This document shows positions 33,272 through 46,000 of a DNA stretch of 64,000 nt, piece after piece. The stretch is from Monoplex corrugatus (Eukaryota; Mollusca; Gastropoda; Littorinimorpha; Ranellidae), in assembly GCA_030674185.1 (NCBI GenBank), contig JAPXFY010000280.1:1-64000 (forward strand), given 5' to 3'. A program made the position numbers and the translations under genes. The notes beneath the pieces were generated by a model. That model was not told the DNA's origin. It saw nothing but the letters and a program-made list of their open reading frames with translations, and did no database searches. Position 1 is the stretch's first letter. Every line of letters begins with the position of its first letter.

Positions 33272-36042
33272 CTCTGACTTTGATCAACTTCTTGATTACT
33301 ACTGTCTCTTACCTGGAAATCTCATCATTCTAGGTGACATCAATGTCCACTATGACAACACTCACCGTTATGACACAAGACATATCATCAACTCTCTGTC
33401 CAATCACAATATGACTCAACACATTTCTGAACCAACCCATCAAAAAGGTCACATTCTTGACTGGATCATTTCTCGTGATCACCAAAATTCCGCTACTGAC
33501 AACTGCTTAGTTCTTTCTACCCGTCTAACTTCAGCCCTTCCATCTGACCACTCTGCAATTCTCTGTTCTCTCGACATTTCTCCTCCTTCCCGTACCATGC
33601 GCACAGTGACTCGACGCAATCTCAAATCTATCGACCTCTCCACATTTTCATCTGATGCCTCCCGTCTCCTTTCTGAAAAGTCACATAACCTTGCCGATGA
33701 ATTCTATACTACTCTCCACCATCTTCTGGACACTCATGCTCCAGCCACAACCCGTCTTTTACCTGACCGCCCCCCTACCCCCTGGCTCACTCATGAGATC
33801 GCCTGTGCAAAACGTGCCCGCCGCAGAGCAGAGCGCCGCTGGCGCAAATCCAAACTCACTGTACACAGGCAAATTTTCCAAGCCTCTAAAACAAAAGTAT
33901 CCACCCTCATTGCATCAGCAAAAACAAGCTATTTCCAAACCAAAATCCTGAATGCCTCTTCTTCAAAAGAACTCTTTACAACCATGAATCATCTCCTTGG
34001 CACACGAAAAGATTTACCTCTCCCAACAAAACATACAAATGAAGAACTCCCATCTGTATTCTCCAACTATTTCACCACCAAAATACAAACTCTTCGTGAC
34101 AGGCTTGACAGGACACCCTGTCAACCATGCCCACCTGACCCTTCCTTCTCTGGCACACCTCTTACTACTTTTACCCCAGTCTCACAAGAAGAAATTCTCA
34201 ACACAATCAGATCCATGTCGTTCAAAACCTGCGAACTAGATCCTCTTCCAGGTTCTCTCTACGCCGACTGTCTCCCTACTCTCCTCCCATTCATCACTGA
34301 CATCATCAACACTTCTCTTCAAACTGGAACTGTCCCTGATTCTTTCAAGTCTGCTATTGTTCACCCTCTCCTCAAGAAACACAATTTAGATCCAAATGAA
34401 CTGAAAAATTACCGGCCTATCTCTAATCTCTCTTTCTTGTCAAAACTCCTTGAAAAAGTCGTCCTCAACCAGCTGAACTCTCACCTGTCTGCCAACAATC
34501 TTCTCAATCCTTTCCAGTCAGCCTACCGCCAGTGCCATAGCACTGAAACTGCCCTACTACACATTCTCAACAATCTCCTCCTTGCAACTGATACTGGCAA
34601 AGTCTCTCTCCTCACACTCCTTGATCTGTCTGCAGCCTTTGATACCATTGATCATGGTATTCTCCTTTCTAGACTTCATCATACTTTTGGCATCTCTGAC
34701 ATTGCTCTGTCTTGGTTCATTTCATACCTATCCAACAGAAAACAAACCGTTCTCATCAATGGCACTTACTCTCAACCTGCATACCTGACCTGTGGTGTTC
34801 CACAAGGATCTGTCCTTGGCCCTGTTCTTTTCACTCTTTACACCTCCCCCCTGTCCACCATCATCAACTCCCATTCTATAAAACACCACTTCTATGCTGA
34901 TGACACCCAACTTCAAGACAGTGACTCACCTGATAATATACAGCGCCTGTTGACTCGCACCACTGAGTGTTACTCGGACATTAAGAACTGGATGACACAC
35001 AATAGACTTCAGCTTAATGACGACAAAACAGAAGCTATCCTCATTGGCACCCGTCAGAAACTTTCTCAGCTGCCTCCTCTTTCTCTCCCATTATGTAACA
35101 CATCAGTCCCAATTTCTGATTCAGCTAAAAACCTTGGTGTCTGCATTGACTCTACCCTCTCCATGAACAACTTTGTTTCTCAAACTGCCAGATCTTGCTA
35201 CTATCATCTCCATCGTATAAGGCTGATCAGGAAGTATCTCTCTGTCGAAACAACTGCAAAACTCGTTCTCTCCTTCATAATGTCTCGCATTGACTATTGC
35301 AATTCACTCCTGTCTGGTCTTCCTGCCTCCACCATTCACATCCTACAGCGCATTCAAAACAATGCTGTACGCCTTGTACTCAAAAAGAAAAAAGCTGACC
35401 ACATATCTCCTCTCCTGGCACAACTTCACTGGCTCCCTGTATCAAAGCGCATACAGTACAAACTAGACACCATGTGCTACAAAAGCCTCAATAACGCAGC
35501 CCCCGATTACCTGTCAAGCCTACTTGAGATCTATCTTCCCTCACGTACCCTCCGCTCTGCCTCCGATCCTCTGACTTTTCGCTTTCCACGCACTAAGCTC
35601 AATACCTATGGTCCACGAGCCTTCTCTGTTTCTGGTCCACTCTCCTGGAACAAACTTCCTCTCTCAGTCCGTCAGCAACCTACTTTTGTCTCCTTCAAGT
35701 CCGCTCTCAAAACTCACCTTTTCTCCTCCGCATAAAATCCTAACCCCCCTCTGCAGCCTGTCTCCGCTCGGAGGGAATCACATGGTTATAATATATAATT
35801 GTATATGCTATGCTCTCTATAATTTTCCATTGCTTTTATTCTTGCTTTTATTGCTTTTATTCTTTCTCCCCATTTATAGCCATGCGTGTGTGTGTGTGTG
35901 TATGTGTGTGTGTGTGTGTGCGTGCGTGTGTGTGGCGTGCGTGCGTGCGTGCGTGCTTGCGTGTGTGTCTGCTTCAGCGCTTAGATTTGATTTTATCAAG
36001 ATTTTGCGCTATATAAATATTGTAATTATTATTATTATTATT
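33272..36042 (+). mobile_element. L2-like LINE copy 1, 5'-truncated, inside receptor 2
   Basis: The element begins inside its endonuclease domain, carries an open RT frame to 35735, a short 3' UTR with a (GT)n run (35884-35970), and ends with GCGCTATATAAATATTGTAA and an (ATT)n tail. It lies in the same orientation as the receptor. Copies 2 (38413-39919) and 3 (42384-43059) match its 3' end very closely, so the family was active recently. Confidence 0.9.
33273..35735 (+). CDS. L2-like endonuclease (partial) and reverse transcriptase
   Basis: One open frame of about 820 codons runs from the truncation point; the first ATG-type start is at 33411. It retains the C-terminal part of the APE-type endonuclease (LIILGDINVHYD; later SDHSAILCSLDI), then the reverse transcriptase with NYRPISNLSFLSKLLEK, AFDTIDHGILLSRL, GVPQGSVLGPVLF and FYADDTQLQ (catalytic Asp pair), and the CR1/L2-type C-terminus (LHWLPVSKRIQYKLDTMCYK, FSVSGPLSWNKLPLSVR). 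RT motifs look intact. The lost N-terminal endonuclease and promoter make autonomous activity unlikely. Confidence 0.9.
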   Translation, partial: SDFDQLLDYYCLLPGNLIILGDINVHYDNTHRYDTRHIINSLSNHNMTQHISEPTHQKGHILDWIISRDHQNSATDNCLVLSTRLTSALPSDHSAILCSLDISPPSRTMRTVTRRNLKSIDLSTFSSDASRLLSEKSHNLADEFYTTLHHLLDTHAPATTRLLPDRPPTPWLTHEIACAKRARRRAERRWRKSKLTVHRQIFQASKTKVSTLIASAKTSYFQTKILNASSSKELFTTMNHLLGTRKDLPLPTKHTNEELPSVFSNYFTTKIQTLRDRLDRTPCQPCPPDPSFSGTPLTTFTPVSQEEILNTIRSMSFKTCELDPLPGSLYADCLPTLLPFITDIINTSLQTGTVPDSFKSAIVHPLLKKHNLDPNELKNYRPISNLSFLSKLLEKVVLNQLNSHLSANNLLNPFQSAYRQCHSTETALLHILNNLLLATDTGKVSLLTLLDLSAAFDTIDHGILLSRLHHTFGISDIALSWFISYLSNRKQTVLINGTYSQPAYLTCGVPQGSVLGPVLFTLYTSPLSTIINSHSIKHHFYADDTQLQDSDSPDNIQRLLTRTTECYSDIKNWMTHNRLQLNDDKTEAILIGTRQKLSQLPPLSLPLCNTSVPISDSAKNLGVCIDSTLSMNNFVSQTARSCYYHLHRIRLIRKYLSVETTAKLVLSFIMSRIDYCNSLLSGLPASTIHILQRIQNNAVRLVLKKKKADHISPLLAQLHWLPVSKRIQYKLDTMCYKSLNNAAPDYLSSLLEIYLPSRTLRSASDPLTFRFPRTKLNTYGPRAFSVSGPLSWNKLPLSVRQQPTFVSFKSALKTHLFSSA

Positions 36043-36048
36043 ATTTCT

Positions 36049-37073
36049 GCCCAAAACTATAAACTGTGCTGTAATGATATACTTCCTGCTCAGTTTGAGG
36101 GCAAGATTTGCAATGCTCCTAAAGATGAGATTTCTTCTTGTAAAGACTTATTACAGACTGGGACATATCGTGGGTTTCTGTGGCTCAACAGCTGTATGTC
36201 TGTAATAGGCAATGTGTTCTGTTTCATCATCCGTTCATATGTGCTGAAGACTTCACAAAGTGGCTTTAGCGTGTTTGTCACTAATCTGACCATAGCGGAC
36301 TTTCTGATGGGTGTCTACATTGCTGTCATTGGAGTGGCTGACCAAATATACAGAGGCAGATATCTCTATTATGATATCGTGTGGAAGAGCAGTTTAGCAT
36401 GTAAAATGGCTGGTTTTCTGTCTCTATTGTCCAGTGAAGTGTCAGCTGTTATCATCTGGCTTATTACACTGGATCGTTTCATTGTGCTTCGCTTTCCTTT
36501 CAGTAGCATTCGATTCAAGAGGTCTTCAGCAACAATAGTGTGTCTTTTTTCATGGATTGTTGGTTTATTTCTTGCATCAGTACCAGTACTTCCAGTGACC
36601 TCTCACTGGGAATTTTACAGCCAGACAGGTATGTGTATTCCTCTACCAGTTACTAGACAAGACTTTAAAGGACGAGTTTATTCCTACAGTGTGATGATTG
36701 TCTTCAATTTCATCCTGTTTCTACTGATCTCAGCTGGTCAATTTTTTATATACTGGTCAGTACAAAAGAATACCTTGACATCCAGCACGACCAGAGTTTC
36801 ACAGGATATAACTATAGCTCGAAGGTTGATTACTGTAGCTGTAACAGATTTTATGTGCTGGTTCCCCATTGGAATGTGTGGGATTTTAGCTTTAGCTGGA
36901 GTTCCTATTCCAGGGGAGGTGAATGTGGCCTTGATTGTATTGTACTGCCCTTAAACTCTGCGCTGAATCCATTTGTGTACACGTTCAACACTCTGGCGGA
37001 GAAAAGAAGAAAATCAAATGAAGCTAGACTGTTGAAATGGCTGAACTCTCATGCTAACATGATGGAGCAATGA
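36049..37073 (+). CDS. Receptor 2 7TM domain and tail
   Basis: Starts right after the second ATTTCT with AQNYKLCC, the LRR C-terminal cap, followed by TM1 (WLNSCMSVIGNVFCFIIR), TM2 (FVTNLTIADFLMGVYIAVIG), TM3 ending SAVIIWLITLDRFIVL (DRY-type), TM5 MIVFNFILFLLISAGQFFIY, TM6 ITVAVTDFMCWFPIGMCGIL and TM7 PLNSALNPFVYTF. The frame moves near 36940 by an apparent one-base deletion, so TM7 and the tail lie in the next frame (36942-37073). The last codons HANMMEQ and the stop are part of the first unit of the downstream minisatellite. Confidence 0.85.
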
Positions 37074-38412
37074 TTTAAAGTTTACTGTCTGTCAAACACA
37101 ACAATGACATTAACATGACAACTCATGCTGACATGATGGAGCAATGACTTAAAGTTTACTGTCTGTTAAACACAACAATGACATCAACATGACAACTCAT
37201 GCTAACATGATGGAGCAATGACTTAAAGTTTACTGTCTGTCAAACACAACAATGATATTAACATGACAACTCATGCTAACATGATGGAGCAATGACTTAG
37301 AGTTTACTGTCTGTCAAACACAACAATGACATCAACATGACAACTCATGCTATGTTGATGAAACAGCAATGATGTAGACTTTACTGTCTATCAAACACAA
37401 CAGTGACATCAACATGACAACTCATGCTATACTGAAGAAACAGCAATGACTTAAAGTTTACGGTCTGTCAAACACAACAATGACATCAACATGACAACTC
37501 ATGCTATGTTGATGAAACAGCAATGATGTAGACTTTACTGTCTGTCAAACACAACAATGACATCAACATGACAACTCATGCTATGTTGATGAAACAGCAA
37601 TGATGTAGACTTTACTGTCTATCAAACACAACAGTGACATCAACATGACAACTCATGCTATACTGATGAAACAGCAATGACTTAAAGTTTACGGTCTGTC
37701 AAACACAACAATGACATCAACATGACAACTCATGCTATGTTGATGAAACAGCAATGATGTAGACTTTACTGTCTGTCAAACACAACAATGACATCAACAT
37801 GACAACTCATGCTATGTTGATGAAACAGCAATGATGTAGACTTTACTGTCTATCAAACACAACAGTGACATCAACATGACAACTCATGCTATACTGAAGA
37901 AACAGCAATGACTTAAAGTTTACGGTCTGTCAAACACAACAATGACATCAACATGACAACTCATGCTATGTTGATGAAACAGCAATGATGTAGACTTTAC
38001 TGTCTGTCAAACACAACAATGACATCAACATGACAACTCATGCTATGTTGATGAAACAGCAATGACTTAGACTTTACTGTCTGTCAAACACAACAATGAC
38101 ATCAACATGACAACTCATGCTATGTTGATGAAACAGCAATGATGTAGACTTTACTGTCTATCAAACACAACAGTGACATCAACATGACAACTCATGCTAT
38201 ACTGATGAAACAGCAATGACTTAAAGTTTACTGTCTGTCAAACACAACAATGACATCAACATGACAACTCATGCTATACTGATGAAACAGCAATGACTTA
38301 AAGTTTACTGTCTATCAAACACAACAGTGACATCAACATGACAACTCATGCTATGTTGATGAAACAGCAATGACTTAAAGTTTACTGTCTATCAAACACA
38401 ACAATGACATCA
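37045..38412 (+). repeat. 77-bp minisatellite, part 1, grown from receptor 2 3' end
   Basis: Units of 74-77 bp contain 'aactcatgctaacatgatgg agcaatga', which is also the end of the receptor 2 coding sequence and its stop codon. About 18 units lie here and the array resumes at 39920. In 37366-38060 every third unit shares private variants (ctgtctatc, tttacgg), giving a 231-bp higher-order period. Confidence 0.95.
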
Positions 38413-39919
<1,507 letters not shown>

Positions 39920-40605
39920 CATGACAACTCATGCTATGTTGATGAAACAGCAATGATGTAGGGTTTACTGTCTGTCAAACACAACAATGACATCAACATG
40001 ACAACTCATGCTAACATGATGGAGCAATGACGTAGTTTACTGTCTGTCAAACACAACAATGACATCAACATGACAATTCATGCTAACATGATGGAGCAAT
40101 GACGTAGTTTATTGTCTGTCAAACACAACAATGACATCAACATGACAATTCATGCTAACATGATGGAGCAATGACGTAGTTTATTGTCTGTCAAACACAA
40201 CAATGACATCAACATGACAATTCATGCTAACATGATGGAGCAATGACGTAGTTTATTGTCTGTCAAACACAACAATGACATCAACATGACAACTCATGCT
40301 AACATGATGGAGCAATGACTTAAGAGTTTACTGTCTGTCAAACACAACAGTGACATCAACATGAAAACTCATGCTAACATGATGGAGCAATGACTTAAAG
40401 TTTACTGTCTGTCAAACACAACAATGACATCAACATGACAACTCATGCTAACATGATGGAGCAATGACGTAGTTTATTGTCTGTCAAACACAACAATGAC
40501 ATTAACATGACAACTCATGCTAACATGATGGAGCAATGATGTAGTTTACTGTCTGTCAAACACAACAATGACATTAACATGACAACTCATGCTCCGTTGA
40601 TGAAA
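39920..40605 (+). repeat. 77-bp minisatellite, part 2
   Basis: About nine to ten units, mostly of the shorter 72-bp form (caatgacgtagtttattgtc). These shorter units are absent from part 1, so the two sides of the L2-like insertion have evolved partly apart or differed beforehand. Confidence 0.9.
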
Positions 40606-40829
40606 CAGCAAAAAATATCACCTGGAATTGTGTCTATGCAACATTCAGTCAGAATAATATATAAGTATAATGAAGTTTTGTTTTATTCATTGTACTATGA
40701 ATATAGTAGTTATCAATTTGAACAGAAAAAAATGGGCTGTGTCTGAAGCATCATGCCTGGCTACTTGTGCAGCCATTCAAACAATTGCTGTGGTTTAAGT
40801 AAGGCAACGTTGGCTCACATTGTTTTTCT
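40606..40829. other. Short unassigned spacer
   Basis: Between the 77-bp minisatellite and the T-rich satellite. I see nothing in it. Confidence 0.4.
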
Positions 40830-42383
40830 AGTTATTGTTTTTGTTCTTTCTTTTTAGTTTTTTCTTTTTTCCTTTTTTTTTCTTTTTTTTGTGTGTTCTT
40901 TTTCTTCTTGTGGATGTTTTTGTTCATCTTCTCTTTCTTCCTGTTTTTGTTTTTTGTTCTTGTCCTTGTTCTTGTTGTCATTGTTGTGCTTTTGTTCTTT
41001 TTGTTCCTGTTCTTGTTGTTTGTGTTCTTGTTGTTCATGATCTCGTTGTTCTTGTTATTCTTGGTTTTGTTCTTCTCGTTCTTGCTCTTCTTGGCTGCTG
41101 TCATCGTTATCGTCATCTTCGTCCTTGTTTTTTGTTCTTGTTCTTTGGGTTATTTTTCATGTTGCTTTTCTATTCTTCGTGTTCTTGGTCTCGATCTTCT
41201 TGTTCTTGCTATAATTATTATTGTTCTTGTTCTTGCTTGTGCTCTTCTTATTGTTCTTCTTGTTCTTGTTTTTCTATTTATGTTTTTTGTTTTTTCTATT
41301 TTTCTCTCTTTTTCTTCTTGCTGTTGTTTTTGTTCATCTTCTCGTTCTTCCTCTTCTTGTTTGTTTGTTCTTGTCCTTGTTCTTGCTCTGCTCTTGTTCT
41401 TCGTGTTCTTGTTGTTCATGATCATGCTGTTCTTGTTTTTGTTCTTCTCGTTCTTGCTCTTCTTGGCCACTGTCATCGTTATCGTCATCTTCGTCCGTGT
41501 TTTTGTTGTTCTTGTTGTTCTTCGGGTTGTTTTTCATGTTTTTTATTGTTTTATTCTTCGTGTTCTTGGTTTGGATCTTCTTGTTCTTGCTTTTGCTCTT
41601 TTTCTTATTGTACTTTTTGTTTTTGTTTTTCTTGTTATTGTATTTTGGTTTCTTTTTTTTTTTTTTTTTTTTTTTTTGTTCTTGCTCTTTTTCTTCTTGC
41701 TATTGTTTTTGTTCATCTTCTCGTTCTTCCTGTTCTTGATTTCTGTTCTTGTTGCCGTTGTTCTGCTCTTGTTCTTGTTGTTCGTGTTCTTGTTGTTCAT
41801 GATCTTGTTCTTCGTGTTCTTGTTGTTTTTGTTCTTCTCGTTCTTGTTCTTCTTTGCCGCTGTCATCGTTATCGTCATCTTCAGCCTTGTTTTTGTTATT
41901 GTTCTTGTTGTTCTTTGGGTTGTTTTTCATGTTGCTTTTCTTGTTTTTGTTCTTCGTGTTTTTGTTTTCGATATTCTTGTTCTTGGTAGTAGTATTATTG
42001 TCCTTCGTCTCTGCTTTTGCTCTTTTTCTTATTGTTCTTCTTGATCTTCGTGTTCTTGTGTTTCTAGTTATTTTTTGTTTGTTTTTTTTTTCCTTTTTTT
42101 TTTCTCTTTTTCTTCTTGCTGTGTTTTGTGTTCATCTCTAGTTCTTTTCTTTTTGGTTTTTGTTCTTGTCCTTGTTCTTGTTGTTCTGCTCTTGTTCATG
42201 TTGTATGTGTTCTTGTTGTTCATGATCTCGTTGTTCTTGTTCTTTTTGTTTTTGTTCTTTTCGTTTTTGCTCTTCTTGGCCGCTGTCATCGTTATTGTCA
42301 TCATCGTCCTTGATTTGCTTTGTTCTTGTTGTCCTTCGGGTTGTTTATCAACTTGCTTTTCTTGTTCTCCGTGTTCTTGGTCT
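40830..42383 (+). repeat. About 430-bp T-rich satellite, block 1
   Basis: Built from TTG/TTC trinucleotides with A nearly absent from the plus strand. Each unit has a fixed order of landmarks: 'cttcttgctgttgtttttgt', 'gttcatgatctcgttgttc', the complex block 'gccgctgtcatcgttatcgt catcttcgtcc', 'tgggttgtttttcatgttgc', 'ctggatcttcttgttcttgc'. The complex block occurs near 41093, 41463, 41850 and 42280. Open frames of more than 380 codons here follow from the lack of A. Confidence 0.95.
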
Positions 42384-43059
42384 GGATATTATAATAATAA
42401 TAATAATAATTACAATATTTATATAGCGCAAAATCTTGATAAAATCAAATCTAAGCGCTGAAGCAGACACACACGCACGCACGCACACATACGCACGCCA
42501 CACACACACACACACGCATGGCTATAAATGGGAGAAAGAATAAAAGCAATAAAAGCAAGAATAAAAGCAATGGAAAATTATAGAGAGCATAGCATATACA
42601 ATTATATATTATAATCATGTGATTCCCATCTGAGCGGAGACAGGCTGCAGAGGGGGGGGGGGGAGTTGAGTGAGGTTAGGATTTTATGCGGAGGAGAAAA
42701 GGTGGGTTTTGAGAGCGGACTTGAAGGAGACAAAAGTAGGTTGCTGACGGACTGAGAGAGGAAGTCTGTTCCAGGAGAGTGGACCAGAAACAGAGAAGGC
42801 TCGTGGATCATAAGTATTGAGCTTAGTGCGTGGAAAGCGAAAAGTCAGAGGATTGGAGGCAGAGCGGAGGGTACGTGAGGGAAGATAGATCTCAAGTAGG
42901 CTTGACAGGTAATCGGGGGCTGCGTTATTGAGGCTTTTGTAGCACATGGTGTCTAGTATGTACTGTATGCGCTTTGATACAGGGAGCCAGTCAAGTTGTG
43001 CCAGGAGAGGAGATATGTGGTCAGCTTTTTTCTTTTTGAGTACAAGGCGTACAGCATAT
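42384..43059 (-). mobile_element. L2-like LINE copy 3, 3' end only (minus)
   Basis: Reverse complement of the last about 675 bp of copy 1: (AAT)n tail, AATTACAATATTTATATAGC, CA run, and the C-terminal codons of the RT (frame 42947-42684: FRFPRTKLNTYDPRAFSVSG). It is truncated at the bases equal to 'gtacgccttgtactcaaaaa'. It interrupts the T-rich satellite. Confidence 0.9.
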
Positions 43060-46000
43060 TCTTGTTCTCGCTACTATTGTTATTATTCTTGTTCATGCTT
43101 TTGGTCTTCTTCTTTTGTTTTTCTTGTTCTTATTGTTTTGTTTTTCTGGTAATTGTTTTCGTTCATTCTTTTTTTTTGTTGTTGTTTGTTGTTGCTTTTT
43201 TTCTTCTTGCTGTTGTTTTGTTCATCTTCTCGTTCTTCCTGTTCTTGTTTCTGTTCTTGTCCTTCTTGTTCTGCTCTTGTTGTTCGTGTTCTTATTGTTC
43301 ATGATCTCGTTGTTCTTCTTGTTTTTGTTCTCGTTCTTTCTCTTCTTGGCCGCTGTAAGCGTTATCGTCATCTTCATCCTTGTTCTGTTATTGTTCTTGT
43401 TGTTCTTCGGGTTTTTTTCATGTTGCTTTTTCTTGTTTTAGTTCTTCATGTTCTTGCTCTTTTTGACCGCTGTCATCATTATCGTCATCTTCATCCATGT
43501 TTTGGTCTTCTATTGTTCATGTACTCATTGTTCTTGTTTTTCTAGTTATTGTTTTTGTTCTTTCTTTTTAGTTTTTTCTCTCTTTTTTATTTAAACAATT
43601 TTTTTTTCGTTTTTTTTTTCTTCTTGTGGTTGTTTTTGTTCATCTTCTCTTTCTTCCTGTTCTTGTTTTTTGTTTCTTGTCCTTGTTCTTGTTGTCATTG
43701 TTGTGCTTTTGTTGTTTTTGTTCCTGTTCTTGTTGTTCATGTTCTTGTTGTTCATGATCTCGTTGTTCTTGTTCTTCTTGTTTTTGTTCTTCTCGTTCTT
43801 CCTCTTCATGGCCGCTGTCATCGTTATCGTCATCTTCGTCCTTGTTTTTGATATTGTTCTTGTTCTTCTTCGGGTTGTTTTTTCAAGTTGCTTTTCTTGT
43901 TCTTGTTCTTTGTGTTCTTCTTCTGGATCTTGTTCTTTCTGTTATTAGTACTGTTCTTGTTCTTGCTTTGTCTTAGTTACTGTTCTCTTGTTCTTTGCGT
44001 TTTGGTCTTTTCCTTTTTTTTGTTTCTCTTGTTCTTATTGTTCTTGTTTTTGTAGTTATTGTGTTTGTCCTGTCTTTTTCGTTTTCGTTTTTTTGTTTGT
44101 TTTTGTTCGCTGTTTTCTTCTTGCTGTTGTTTTTGTCATCTTCGTTCTTCCTGTTCTTTTTGTTCTTGTCCTTGTTCTTGTTCCCTCTTGTTTTGTTGTT
44201 CCAGTTCTTCTTCGTGTTTTTGTTGTTCATGATCTCGTTGTTCTTGTTGTTTTTGTTCTTCTCGTTCTTGTTTATTGGCCACTGTCATCGCTGTCATCAT
44301 CTTCGTACTTCTTTTTGTTATTGTTCTTGATGTTCTTTGGGTTGTTTTTTCATGTTGTTTTTCTTGTTCTTCGTGTTCTTGTTCTGGATCTTCTTGTTCA
44401 TGCTATTGTTATTATTGTTCTTGCTCTTGCTTTTTCTCTTATTGTTTTTCTCGTTCTTATTTTCTGGTTTTTCTAGTCAGTGTTTTTTTCTTATTGTTCT
44501 GTTTTTCTAGTCAGTGTTTTTGTTCTTTCTTTTTGTTTCTTTTTTTCCCCCACTTTTGTTTTTTTGCTGTTGTTTTTGTTCATCTTCTCGTTTTTCCTGA
44601 TCTTGTTTTTTGTTCTTGTCCTTGTTCTTGTTGTTCTGCTCTTGTTCTTGTTGTTCCTGTTCTGGTTGTTCGTGTTCTTGTTGTTCGTGATCTCGTTCTT
44701 GTTCTTCTTTGTTTTGTTCTTCCCGTTCTTGCTCTTCTTGGCCGCTGTCATCGTTATCATCATCTTCGTCCTTGTTTTCGTTATAGTTCTTGTTGTTCTT
44801 CGGTTGATTTTCAAGTTGTTTTTTCTTGTTGTTTTTCGTGTTCTTATTCTGGATCTTCTTGTTCTTGCGATATTATTGTTCTTGTTCTTGCTTTTGGTGT
44901 CCCTTGTTGTTTTTCTTGTTCTTATTGTTCTTGTTTTTCTAGTAATTGTTTTTGTTCATTCTTTCTCTTTTTCTATTGTTTCCTTTTTCTTTTCTTTTTT
45001 CTTGTTAGTTTTTCTTTCTGCTGTTGTTTATGTTCATCTTCTTGTTCTTGTTTTTGTTCTCGTCCTTGTTCTTGTTGTTCGTGTTGTTGTTGTTCGTGTT
45101 GTTGTTCGTGTTCTTGTTGTTCATGATCTCGTTGTTCTTGTTCTTCTTGTTTTTGTTCTTCTCGTTCTTGCTCTTCTTGGCCGCTGTCATCGTTATCGTC
45201 ATCTTCAACCTTGTTTTTGTTACTGTTCTTGATGTTCTTCAGGTTGTTTTTCGTGTTACTTTTCTTGTTCTTGTTCTTCGTGTTCTTGTTCTGGGTCTTC
45301 TTTCTTGTTCTTCGTGTTCTTGTTCTGGGTCTTCTTGTTCTTGTTCTTCGTGTTCTTGTTCTGGGTCTTCTTGTTCTTGTTCTTCTGTTCTTGTTCTGGG
45401 TCTTCTTGTTCTTGCTATTATTATCATTATTGTTTTTCTTCTTGCTTTTGATCTTCTATTCATTGTTCTTGTTTTTGTAGTTTTTTTTGTTCTTTTTCTT
45501 TCATTTTTTGTTGTTGCTCTTTTTCTTCTTGCTGTTATTTTTGTTCGTCTTCTAGTTCTTCCTGTTCTTGCTTTTTGTTTTTTGTTCTTGTTGTTGTTCT
45601 TCTTGTTCTGCTGTTGTTCTTGTTGTTCCTGGTCTTGTTGTTCATGATCTCGTTGTTCTTGTTCTTTTTGTTCTTCTCGTTCTTGCTCTTCTTGGCCGCT
45701 GTCATCGTTATCGTCATCTTCGTCCTTGTTTTTTTACAGGTCTTTTTGTTCTTTGGGTTGTTTTTCATGTTTCTTTTCTTGTTCTTGTTCTTCAGGTTCT
45801 TGTTCTCGATCTTCTTGTTATTGCTATTATTATCATTGTTGTTCCCTTTCTTTTAGTCTTCTTCTTCTTCTTCTTGTTTTTCTAGTAGTGTTTTTTTCCT
45901 TTTTTTTTCTTTGCTCTTTTATTTCTTGCTGTTGTTTGTTTTTATCGTTTTGTTCTTCCTGTTCTTTTTTTTGTTCTTGTACTTCTTGTTGTTCTGCTCT

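Larger units (their letters stand above)
31415..37073 (+). pseudogene. GRL101-like LDLa/LRR 7TM receptor 2, split by an L2-like insertion
   Basis: Second member of the receptor pair. Coding parts are 31415-33271 (lectin-like domain, four LDLa, LRRs) and 36049-37073 (LRR end, 7TM, tail). Between them sits a 2.77 kb retrotransposon in the sense orientation; removing it with one ATTTCT copy leaves ...LHTIS-AQNYKLCC... in one frame, which aligns without gaps to receptor 1 LHQLAFIFTSNYRICC. A one-base deletion near 36940 shifts the frame before TM7. Unlike receptor 1 it keeps LDRF at the third helix and NPFVY in TM7. No CUB region is visible upstream. A recent inactivation is likely. Confidence 0.8.

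Noticed and set aside
35608..36048. N-terminal part of the frame that runs into the receptor 2 7TM domain
   Set aside because: It is the L2-like 3' end and GT run read in another frame. The receptor sequence starts at 36049, so this is not a native signal peptide or start.
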